Part shown: piece by piece, positions 10,401 through 16,782 of the stretch | Position numbering within the stretch: the stretch's first letter is position 1 | Layout: each line of letters opens with the position of its first letter | Notes under the pieces: generated by a model | Seen by the model: the letters and a program-made list of their open reading frames with translations, nothing else | Told to the model about the DNA's origin: nothing | The model's database searches: none | Assembly (NCBI RefSeq): GCF_902364025.1 | Contig: NZ_CABJCG010000004.1 | Location: 124,001-188,000, forward strand | Direction of reading: 5' to 3' | Length of the DNA stretch: 64,000 nt | Source of the DNA: Enterocloster lavalensis | Lineage (GTDB): Bacteria; Bacillota; Clostridia; Lachnospirales; Lachnospiraceae | Position numbers and translations under genes: made by a program

Positions 10401-11255
10401 CTACTCCTCTAAATACACATACTTTTCTTTCCTGCCGTACCGGACCGCCTCTTCGTGGGTATCAAAGTAGATATCCAGCCGGTTTCCCTTTATGGCCTTT
10501 CCGGTATCCTCCACCACGTAAGACACGCCGTCAATCACAATCCGGGTGCCCAGCGGAATCACGGACGGGTCTGCGGCAATGGTATGGGCCGCCTTGGGCA
10601 CGGTTTCCGACTTGGTCAGTTTCTCCTCCTTCTCCCCACAGCACAGCGAGCAGCTGCAATAGCCCGTGACCTGGAACTCCCCCAGATAGTCCGCTCCTTC
10701 TAAAGGCCCGTCGGAATGTCTGTACACAGCGCAGGTTTTCCGGCCAAACTGCAGCGCCTCCTCATCGCTGTCAAAATAAATCCGCAGCTTTTCCCTGGCG
10801 GCCTCATCCACCTTATCCTCAATCACATAGGTATCTCCATCAATCAGCACCGTGTCCCCTATTTTGAAAACAGACAGCATACCGGCCGCCGTACGCCCTT
10901 TCACAGGGAGCTCACCGGAGTACGTCAGATCCTTTCCATCCGAACTGTAGGCAGCCACCTCCAGCTCTCCCAAATAGGTGAACTCCGGCTGGGATGACGC
11001 CTGGACCACCGCCTCGGACGGGCTTACGTCCAGCGGTTCCACCGTATACGGATTGTCAGGAGTTCCGGCTCCCCTCAGCTCCGTGTGGGCCTGTTCTGCA
11101 GCCGCCGTATGGAGCTGGAACAATGTAAATCCTGCCGCCAGGACAGTGAGACCGCAGCCAAAGAGAAACGGCCTCAGAAATTTCCTCATCCTGTTATGCC
11201 TTAGACAGGATTTACGGAATTCCGTCATCCTGTATCCATGAAGATTATTCGTCAT
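10401..11255 (-). CDS. 3D-domain protein, signal-anchored
   Basis: The C-terminal part (CSCSLCCGEKEEKLTKS ... HTIAADPSVIPLGTRIVIDG ... VEDTGKAIKGNRLDIYFDTHEEA) is a canonical 3D domain, the MltA-related double-psi barrel with conserved aspartates found in clostridial wall enzymes of the YocH/YabE type. A second, degenerate 3D-like module precedes it (AAYSSDGKDLTYSGELP ... DGDTYVIEDKVDE ... LRIYFDSDEEALQFGRK). An N-terminal hydrophobic helix (FLFGCGLTVLAAGFTLFQL) is a signal peptide or anchor. The expected role is peptidoglycan cleavage or binding outside the membrane. I chose the ATG at 11255, behind GGGGGAAGGG. A GTG at 11276 and ATG at 11273 overlap the upstream stop codon and remain possible; if used they imply translational coupling to the transglutaminase gene. 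Confidence 0.8.
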   Translation of the reverse strand: MTNNLHGYRMTEFRKSCLRHNRMRKFLRPFLFGCGLTVLAAGFTLFQLHTAAAEQAHTELRGAGTPDNPYTVEPLDVSPSEAVVQASSQPEFTYLGELEVAAYSSDGKDLTYSGELPVKGRTAAGMLSVFKIGDTVLIDGDTYVIEDKVDEAAREKLRIYFDSDEEALQFGRKTCAVYRHSDGPLEGADYLGEFQVTGYCSCSLCCGEKEEKLTKSETVPKAAHTIAADPSVIPLGTRIVIDGVSYVVEDTGKAIKGNRLDIYFDTHEEAVRYGRKEKYVYLEE

Positions 11256-11272
11256 ACCCTTCCCCCTGAGCA

Positions 11273-12067
11273 TCACAAATTATTATGCATAGAATCCGAA
11301 TCCATCTCTTTCTGTGTTAAAAACTTCCAAGAGCTGCTTCCTAAACTCTTATCCCAGGTAATATCACAGTATCTCCACTCCCCGTCAATCCAGGTTCGGT
11401 TCCACGCATGGTTTCCGGCGTACACAGGTTCACATACGAGGCCCGCGTCCCTGCACAGCATCAGATAGGCGGATACATATCCCCAGCACACAGAGCTGCC
11501 GTTTATGACCGCGTCATAAACGGTCCTGTTCTCCAGCGTCTGGTCATAGGAGACATTCTCATAGACCCAATGATAAAAATATTCGGCCTTCTCCCTGTCC
11601 CCCAATGTCTGACAGGCCTTCACCACATCAGAGAGCCTGTCCTGCACCTGCCGGTGTTCCGACACCGCCCTGTCCGGATTCTCACAGGAAATGTAGACGG
11701 CATACTCCCCATTTTCATCTGATGAATACAGCGTCACCTCCTCTTTCCCCAGATATATGTACCGGTAATAATATCTGCCGAAGGAAAATACCTCCTCCTC
11801 AGACGCAAAAACGAGATCGGTTTTTATAAGGCCGTCTCCCGCCGTCCCATCTTTGAGTGCATCCATCACAGCTTCCCCAAGCGTTTCAAATTTCTGGTTC
11901 CGGCTGGTCATCTGACTGGCGGGTTTCCCTCTCAGGGCCGTCTGCCCAACTGCTGCTTCCGGCTGCTGCATCGCAAATAAAGTTCCTTCAAATGGAATAT
12001 TCATAACAAATAAAAAGGCAAAAAAAGGCGGAAAAATCTTGATTTTTTGATTTTTTATCCCTCCCAT
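11273..12067 (-). CDS. Secreted transglutaminase-like protein, first gene of the switch-controlled operon
   Basis: This 264-residue protein has a hydrophobic N-terminal segment (about 10-32). Its transglutaminase core has the Cys-His-Asp triad visible as C194 (SSVCWGYVSAYLMLC), H220 (AGNHAWNRTWIDG) and D235 (YCDITWD). Bacterial members are usually cysteine proteases or amidases acting on the wall or on surface proteins. Here it may process or cross-link the large surface proteins made from the same operon (inference). It is the first gene after the invertible segment: the left 26-bp inverted repeat (12076-12101) ends 9 bp upstream of the ATG. The start site is uncertain because no Shine-Dalgarno sequence precedes this ATG; GGGAGGG lies just inside the frame. 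Confidence 0.8.
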   Translation of the reverse strand: MGGIKNQKIKIFPPFFAFLFVMNIPFEGTLFAMQQPEAAVGQTALRGKPASQMTSRNQKFETLGEAVMDALKDGTAGDGLIKTDLVFASEEEVFSFGRYYYRYIYLGKEEVTLYSSDENGEYAVYISCENPDRAVSEHRQVQDRLSDVVKACQTLGDREKAEYFYHWVYENVSYDQTLENRTVYDAVINGSSVCWGYVSAYLMLCRDAGLVCEPVYAGNHAWNRTWIDGEWRYCDITWDKSLGSSSWKFLTQKEMDSDSMHNNL

Positions 12068-12075
12068 CCCGTTTT

Positions 12076-12372
12076 TACAACTGAATATTTCTTTTGTTGT
12101 AATTAAAAACGGCCGAAAGGCTGAAAAAATGGGGTAATTACGGATTACGGGAAATTTTAGAAGAGTTCATTGAGAAACGCGAGAGAAAATAAATAACAAA
12201 TAATCTGCCAAAATAGTCGAACTGGTTTAATTTGCAACCCAGTTTGCTTACTGTACTCTTTTTTATCGAATAATTTTCAAAAATATGTAGAATTTTGTCA
12301 ATGAATGTAGTATACTTTTTTTAAATCTGTCAGGGGTATCCTATCGTACAACAAAAGAAATATTCAGTTGTA
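12076..12372. repeat. Invertible DNA segment (inverton) with perfect 26-bp inverted repeats
   Basis: The 26 bases at 12076-12101 (starting TACAACTGAATATTTC) are the exact reverse complement of 12347-12372. Between them lies an AT-rich 245-bp segment (12102-12346) with no gene. The right repeat sits inside the last codons of the adjacent tyrosine recombinase gene, and the left repeat lies just upstream of the surface operon. This is the layout of site-specific promoter inversion switches. The segment contains a leftward promoter (consensus -35 at 12301-12296). Just before the left repeat, reading leftward, is a weak GCC-TTTC-GGC hairpin followed by TTTTT that could modulate read-through. Inversion itself is inferred; only one orientation is visible. 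Confidence 0.85.
12273..12301 (-). promoter_or_regulatory. Putative promoter inside the invertible segment, reading toward the surface operon
   Basis: On the minus strand a perfect TTGACA (12301-12296) is followed after 17 bp by GAAAAT (12278-12273, 4 of 6 matches to the -10 consensus). It would start a transcript about 200 nt upstream of the transglutaminase gene. In the opposite orientation it would point into the antisense strand of the recombinase gene, so flipping should switch the operon off. The -10 is weak, so an additional factor may be needed. Confidence 0.55.
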
Positions 12373-13226
12373 TCCTGCACTAACAGTTTCATTTTTTCCA
12401 GCTGCAATCTGTGCTGACTTCCACTTTCCTTTGTATAAATTCTGGTCGTGTTAATGTCCCTGTGTCCCAAAATATCGGCTAATTTCGACAGGTTTTTTTC
12501 TATTTCATAGTAGGTCCTCGCAAAAAGGTGTCTTAGGTTGTGGGGAAATATCTTTTCACTCTTAACGTCGGCTTCCATGCCAAGCGCCTTCATCTCCCTC
12601 CATATATTACTCCGGTCCAACGCCTTTCCGCTTTTTGTGATAAAAATCATTCCCGCGCTGATCTTCTTTTTTGACGCATAGGCCTGAAGAAGCGCACAGA
12701 GCTGTCTGGTCAGCAGCACGGTCCTGATCCTGCCCTTGCACTCGATCTCGGCCTGTCCCTTATGGATAGCCGCCACGGTGATAAACGACAGCTCCGATAC
12801 GCGGATCCCGCTTGCGCAGATGGTCTCCAGCACCAGGGCCAGCCGTTCATTCCCATTGGCAATCGCTGTTTTTACCAACCGCTTATATTCGTTCTTTGAC
12901 AGCTCCTTCCGCTCCGGGTAAAACGAACTTTTGCTGATTTTTAAAAACTTACTCTCACAGCCGTCCCATCGATAATATTTGAAAAATCCGTTGAGCGCGG
13001 CTATGACGCAGTTGATGGTGACCGGGGTTATGCGCCTTCGCAGGTCTGCTTTCCACAGAAGTACCATCTCCTTGGTAACCGGTTCGTCCCCTGTGTACTC
13101 TTTAAACTGCTTTAAATACTGTCTGTATTTCTTTATGGTCTCGCCGCTTTTTTCACAGCGTTCGAGCCATTGACCATACTCCTCTATCTTCTGATCCGTT
13201 ATGATTCTTTCATTTTTTCGTTTCAT
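12330..13226 (-). CDS. Tyrosine recombinase (probable invertase of the adjacent switch)
   Basis: This 298-residue protein has an N-terminal SAM-like core-binding domain and a C-terminal catalytic domain. All residues of the family are visible: R142 (GIRVSEL), K164 (CKGRIRT), H229 and R232 (PHNLRHLFA), H255 (LGHRD) and nucleophile Y264 (TTRIYTK). I chose the ATG at 13226 because AGGAGG lies 5 nt upstream; a longer frame to 13292 lacks this. The right inverted repeat encodes the residues DTTEYFFCC, so the tail after it is TIGYP now and would become a single Asn followed by TAA after inversion (298 to 294 residues). The enzyme therefore stays intact in both states. No phage genes are nearby, which favours a dedicated DNA invertase over a prophage integrase. 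Confidence 0.88.
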   Translation of the reverse strand: MKRKNERIITDQKIEEYGQWLERCEKSGETIKKYRQYLKQFKEYTGDEPVTKEMVLLWKADLRRRITPVTINCVIAALNGFFKYYRWDGCESKFLKISKSSFYPERKELSKNEYKRLVKTAIANGNERLALVLETICASGIRVSELSFITVAAIHKGQAEIECKGRIRTVLLTRQLCALLQAYASKKKISAGMIFITKSGKALDRSNIWREMKALGMEADVKSEKIFPHNLRHLFARTYYEIEKNLSKLADILGHRDINTTRIYTKESGSQHRLQLEKMKLLVQDTTEYFFCCTIGYP

Positions 13227-13395
13227 TCCAGCCTCCTGTAATGTGTATTTAGATTTAGTCTGCTCTGATGGTAAAAAAACATCCAATTTCAAGCTACAAT
13301 CTAGCGTTTACCCAATAACTATATACGTTTTTAACATTTTGAATGCTAAAAAATCATTAATTTTTTTTAAATAATACTTACGCATTTACAGGCAA

Positions 13396-13429
13396 TAAAA
13401 AAGAGGCCGTTCCAAATGGAACGCGCCTC
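13396..13429 (-). terminator. Intrinsic terminator of the YitT gene
   Basis: On the minus strand GAGGCGCGTTCC-ATTT-GGAACGGCCTC (13429-13403) forms a near-perfect hairpin followed by TTTTTTATT. It ends the yitT transcript about 10 bp after the stop codon and insulates the recombinase gene from it. Confidence 0.88.
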
Positions 13430-13438
13430 CCGCCGTAT

Positions 13439-14338
13439 TTACTCCAACGGCTTGCGGTAAAACCGCCCCACAAACCGCTGGGTCTTTAAAACATTGATAA
13501 TCACGTGCTCATCCACATGACGGATCAGGTGAATGGCATCCGTGGATTCATAGGATGAAAGCACGGTGTTGAGCAGATACATTTTCTTTTTGCTGTACCC
13601 GCCGTAGGCCTCCACACAGGAGATGCCGTGGTGAAAATGATGAATGTAGGCGTCGATCACCTCCGGGCCCTTCACCGTGGTGATCTGAAGGGTCACCTGA
13701 TCGTACCGGTGGTGGAACGAGCCGATCATGCGGGTGGATATAAACTGGAAAATAATGGAATATCCTGCGTACTTCCAACCGAACACGTACCCGTAGATAC
13801 AGTACATCACGGCGTTTCCGAAAAACACCCAGGTCCAGATGGACATGCCCGTCCGGTTGGAGATGTAGAGCGCGATAAAATCCGTGCCGCCGGTGGAAGC
13901 GTTTCCCCGCAGGGCAATCACAATGGAAGCTCCCCAGATCACGCCGCCGAAAATGACGTTCAGCACTTCGTCGTTGAAAATGGGCCGGAAGGTAAACACC
14001 TGCAGAAACAGGCTGCACAGCGCCACCTGGACCAGCGAAAAGGCGGTAAAGCGCAGGCTGATTCCCTTGCAGCACAGGATGGCCACCGGGATGTTGAGCA
14101 GCAGCATGGTCACCTGCATGGGGATATGAAAGCCCCGCAGCTCCCCCAGGCGCTCCACCAGCATGGCTAACCCGGTAAAGCCCCCGGAAATGATCCCGGA
14201 CGGCCTCGCAAATACCTGCAATACATAGGACTGAACCAAAGCGGAGAGAATGACCGCTGACAGTGTGATGGTGTAACGGACTTCTCTCCGGTGCTTTAAT
14301 TGTTCGATATAGTCGCTGATCATACGAATTCGATTCAT
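13439..14338 (-). CDS. YitT family membrane protein (YitT/DUF2179)
   Basis: This 299-residue protein has about five to six hydrophobic segments in the first 200 residues (VILSALVQSYVLQVF, MLLLNIPVAILCC, VIWGASIVIALRG with the family GNASTGGTDFIAL signature). A soluble C-terminal DUF2179 domain follows (QITTVKGPEVIDAYIHHFHHGISCVEAYGGYSKK). The family is common in Firmicutes; the substrate is unknown and a transporter role is only presumed. The start at 14338 follows AGGAG by 8 nt; a longer frame to 14512 overlaps the Rrf2 gene and looks non-coding. It lies 53 bp downstream of the Rrf2 regulator on the same strand and likely shares its promoter. Confidence 0.88.
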   Translation of the reverse strand: MNRIRMISDYIEQLKHRREVRYTITLSAVILSALVQSYVLQVFARPSGIISGGFTGLAMLVERLGELRGFHIPMQVTMLLLNIPVAILCCKGISLRFTAFSLVQVALCSLFLQVFTFRPIFNDEVLNVIFGGVIWGASIVIALRGNASTGGTDFIALYISNRTGMSIWTWVFFGNAVMYCIYGYVFGWKYAGYSIIFQFISTRMIGSFHHRYDQVTLQITTVKGPEVIDAYIHHFHHGISCVEAYGGYSKKKMYLLNTVLSSYESTDAIHLIRHVDEHVIINVLKTQRFVGRFYRKPLE

Positions 14339-14391
14339 GAGCAGAACTCCTGTTTGTTTTTTCGGGAAAACTGCGGGCGGACCGGATTGGA

Positions 14392-14826
14392 TCAGATCAC
14401 GTAATTGTCCTGCATGGCCCTCTGCCACTGCACCAGATCGTCCAGGGTGTAGCCGTCCACCACGTCCCTTATGGCGCCGTCCAGCTCCTTCCAGAGCTTT
14501 AAGGTCACGCATTCCTGCTGGCGCGCGCAGGGGTTGTCATCCCCCGTAAGGCAGTCCACCGGCGCCAGGCTTCCCTCGGTGACGCGCAGAATCATGCCTA
14601 CCGTGTAGTCCTTCGCCGGGCGGGCCAGATAGTAGCCGCCCTGGTTTCCCCGGATGCTGCGGACATAACCCGCTCTGGATAGTATGGATATAATCTGCTC
14701 TAAATATTTGCCGGAAATCTCCTGGCGTTTCGCGATGTCTTTTATTTTTACAGGCTCCCCGTCCGCGTGAAGGGCCAGATCAACCATCGTGCGGAGGGCA
14801 TAGCGCCCTTTGGTGGATATCAGCAT
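14392..14826 (-). CDS. Rrf2 family transcriptional regulator with three cysteines
   Basis: This 144-residue protein is of normal Rrf2 length. The N-terminal winged helix is typical (MLISTKGRYALRTMVDLALH ... SGKYLEQIISILSRAGYVRSIRGNQGGYYLA). Three cysteines at C92, C100 and C106 (DCLTGDDNPCARQQEC) sit where IscR and NsrR bind an iron-sulfur cluster, so it may sense iron-sulfur status, redox or nitric oxide (inference). The C92-C100 spacing is longer than in E. coli IscR. A palindrome lies within its own promoter (14876-14892), which suggests autoregulation. The yitT gene follows on the same strand and no isc or suf genes are nearby. Confidence 0.88.
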   Translation of the reverse strand: MLISTKGRYALRTMVDLALHADGEPVKIKDIAKRQEISGKYLEQIISILSRAGYVRSIRGNQGGYYLARPAKDYTVGMILRVTEGSLAPVDCLTGDDNPCARQQECVTLKLWKELDGAIRDVVDGYTLDDLVQWQRAMQDNYVI

Positions 14827-14868
14827 AATTTGTCACGTCCTTTTGTGATTCTTCTCGGTGTTATGAAT

Positions 14869-14898
14869 ATCATACTATTCCTGTAGGAAATATGTCAA
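14869..14898 (-). promoter_or_regulatory. Promoter and possible operator of the Rrf2 gene
   Basis: TTGACA (14898-14893), an 18-bp spacer and TATGAT (14874-14869) read toward the Rrf2 gene. The imperfect palindrome TATTCC-TGTA-GGAAATA (14876-14892) fills the spacer, where a bound repressor would block RNA polymerase. Autoregulation by the Rrf2 protein is inferred. Confidence 0.7.
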
Positions 14899-14939
14899 TA
14901 GGGAGTTTTAAAAGGGAACCCTTGTCAGAAAACAGGATC

Positions 14940-15076
14940 CGCATACAAAGAGAAGCTGCCTTTCCCCCACAGAAAGCAGCTTCTGGTCACGATCATAAAC
15001 CGTCACACTATTTAGTTTATCTGGCATCCCCATACCAAACAAAACGTTGTAAGGCACTTCATTGTGCTTCTTACAG
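14940..15076 (-). ncRNA. Candidate structured small RNA with its own promoter
   Basis: Downstream of a near-consensus minus-strand promoter (15109-15081), the predicted transcript of about 135 nt folds into successive hairpins. The first is TGTAAG ... CTTACA with an inner GCAC/GTGC stem, the second TGGTAT-GGGG-ATGCCA, the third ATAAAC ... GTTTAT. The fourth is a strong closing stem, AGAAGCTGC ... GCAGCTTCT (14984-14951). There is no credible ORF in it. The last hairpin is followed only by CTCTTTG, a poor terminator, so the 3' end is uncertain and the RNA could also be a leader of the Rrf2 gene. It does not match a riboswitch, 6S or SRP RNA pattern I know. Confidence 0.5.
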
Positions 15077-15080
15077 ACAC

Positions 15081-15109
15081 ACTATAGCATCGCGGGGGTA
15101 TTTTGTCAA
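15081..15109 (-). promoter_or_regulatory. Strong promoter upstream of the candidate small RNA
   Basis: TTGACA (15109-15104), a 17-bp spacer and TATAGT (15086-15081) form a near-consensus vegetative promoter on the minus strand. No coding gene starts soon after it: the Rrf2 gene has its own promoter 180 bp further on. Confidence 0.75.
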
Positions 15110-15278
15110 TATTTTTTGTGCAATTTAGTGAATTGCGACATCTTTCGACTTTATTTTTTCGATTAATTTTTCCGTGCTTGTCCGTGTGTGAAATACATCT
15201 GTCTTTTTGCATAATTTCCCGGGGTGTGCGCATACTCATTTTAGACTTATTTTTGACACGCTTTTAAGGAGGAACTTC

Positions 15279-16688
15279 ATGGAATTCTCAACGAACCTGC
15301 AGGATAATATCGATTATCTCCACAAAAAGTTGAATGTGCAGAACAACTTCGACGTGGTTTACCGGACCCTTCACATCGGCGGGCGGACGGCCTGCCTGTA
15401 CTTTATAGACGGCTTTGCGAAGGATGAGACTCTGCTGAAAATCCTCCAGGTGTTCAGCACCATAAAGGAGGAGGACATGCCCGGGGACGCCCACGGGTTC
15501 ACCAAGCGGTATGTTCCCTACGGCGAGGTCGGCCTGATCAAAAAGGACGACGATATGATCGTCCAGCTGCTCTCCGGCGTCTCCTGCCTGCTGATCGACG
15601 GGTACGACACCTGTATCGCCATCGACGCCCGCACCTACCCCGCAAGGGGCGTCAGCGAGCCGGAGAAGGACAAGGTTATGCGCGGTTCCCGGGACGGCTT
15701 TGTGGAAACCCTGGTATTCAACACCGCCTTAATCCGGCGGCGCATCCGCGATCCCCGGCTGACCATGGAAATCATGACCGCGGGCGAAAGCTCCCACACG
15801 GACATCGCCATCTGCTATATGCAGAACCGTGTGGACCAGCCCTTGCTTGAAATGATCAAAAAGAGGATTCAAAACCTGAAGGTGGACGCCCTGACCATGA
15901 ACCAGGAGAGCCTGGCCGAGTGCATTTACCCCCACAAATGGTTCAATCCCTTCCCCAAGTTCAAGTTCTCCGAGCGGCCGGACACCGCGGCGGCCTCGGT
16001 GCTGGAGGGTAATATCATCATTCTGGTGGACAACTCCCCCGCCGCAATGATCCTGCCCTCCTCCGTGTTCGACATCATCGAGGAGGCGGACGATTACTAC
16101 TTTCCGCCCATCACAGGCACCTACCTGCGCCTGTCCCGGATGTTCATTTCCCTGCTCTCCCTGATGCTGACGCCCATCTGGCTGCTGCTCATGCAGAACC
16201 CGGAGCTGATCCCCTCCTGGCTGGCCTTCATCCGGGTGTCGGACCCGCTAAACGTGCCCCTGATCTGGCAGCTTCTGATCCTGGAATTCGCCATCGACGG
16301 CCTGCGGCTGGCGGCGGTGAACACCCCCAACATGCTGACCACGCCCCTGAGCGTCATCGCCGGTATCGTGCTGGGCGAGTACGCGGTGAAATCCGGCTGG
16401 TTCAACAGTGAGACCATGCTGTACATGGCCTTCGTGACCATTGCCAACTACTCCCAGGCCAGCTTTGAGCTGGGCTACGCCATGAAATTCATGCGGATTC
16501 TGATCCTGATTCTCACAGCCATCTTCAACATCTGGGGCTTCGCCGTCGGAGTCATCCTGTCCGTCTGCGCCATCGTCTTCAACAAGACCATCGCCGGAAA
16601 GAGCTATATCTATCCGTTAGTCCCATTCAGCCTCTCCGAGCTGAAAAAGCGGTTCCTGCGCGGACGGCTTCCTCACACGGAAAAATAG
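15279..16688 (+). CDS. GerA/SpoVAF family spore germination membrane protein
   Basis: This 469-residue protein fits SpoVAF and GerA-type A subunits. The N-terminal soluble part holds the family signature RDGFVETLVFNTALIRRRIRDPRLTMEIMTAGESSHTDI (about residues 125-165). The C-terminal half has about five to six membrane segments (MFISLLSLMLTPIWLLLM, LIWQLLILEFAIDGLRLAAV, ILILILTAIFNIWGFAVGVIL). The protein would sit in the spore inner membrane and take part in germinant-triggered release. AAGGAGG lies 6 nt before the ATG at 15279. No gerB or gerC-like partner follows, which favours a SpoVAF-like or orphan role. A forespore (sigma G) promoter is expected, but I could not find one with proper spacing. 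Confidence 0.85.
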   Translation: MEFSTNLQDNIDYLHKKLNVQNNFDVVYRTLHIGGRTACLYFIDGFAKDETLLKILQVFSTIKEEDMPGDAHGFTKRYVPYGEVGLIKKDDDMIVQLLSGVSCLLIDGYDTCIAIDARTYPARGVSEPEKDKVMRGSRDGFVETLVFNTALIRRRIRDPRLTMEIMTAGESSHTDIAICYMQNRVDQPLLEMIKKRIQNLKVDALTMNQESLAECIYPHKWFNPFPKFKFSERPDTAAASVLEGNIIILVDNSPAAMILPSSVFDIIEEADDYYFPPITGTYLRLSRMFISLLSLMLTPIWLLLMQNPELIPSWLAFIRVSDPLNVPLIWQLLILEFAIDGLRLAAVNTPNMLTTPLSVIAGIVLGEYAVKSGWFNSETMLYMAFVTIANYSQASFELGYAMKFMRILILILTAIFNIWGFAVGVILSVCAIVFNKTIAGKSYIYPLVPFSLSELKKRFLRGRLPHTEK

Positions 16689-16715
16689 ACCGGGGGCAAC
16701 CGCCGGTTTTCACCA

Positions 16716-16782
16716 AAAAGGCCGGATTCCTCCGGACATCCCTTCCTTCTGCGGGCTGTCCGGCGAATCCGGCCTCTTTTTT
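16716..16782. terminator. Bidirectional terminator between the germination gene and galT
   Basis: A long stem (GGCCGGATTC at 16720 pairing with GAATCCGGCC ending at 16774, plus inner TCCGGACA/TGTCCGG) is flanked by AAAAAG on the left and CTTTTTT on the right. It can end transcription from both convergent genes. Confidence 0.85.

Noticed and set aside
12295..12316. Plus-strand promoter TTGTCA...TATACT in the invertible segment
   Set aside because: The spacing is only 10 bp; not a workable promoter. TATACT has no good -35 at 16-18 bp on either strand.
12330..13226. Prophage or integrative element integrase
   Set aside because: No phage, conjugation or excision genes and no tRNA attachment site nearby; the perfect inverted repeats beside it explain it better as an invertase.
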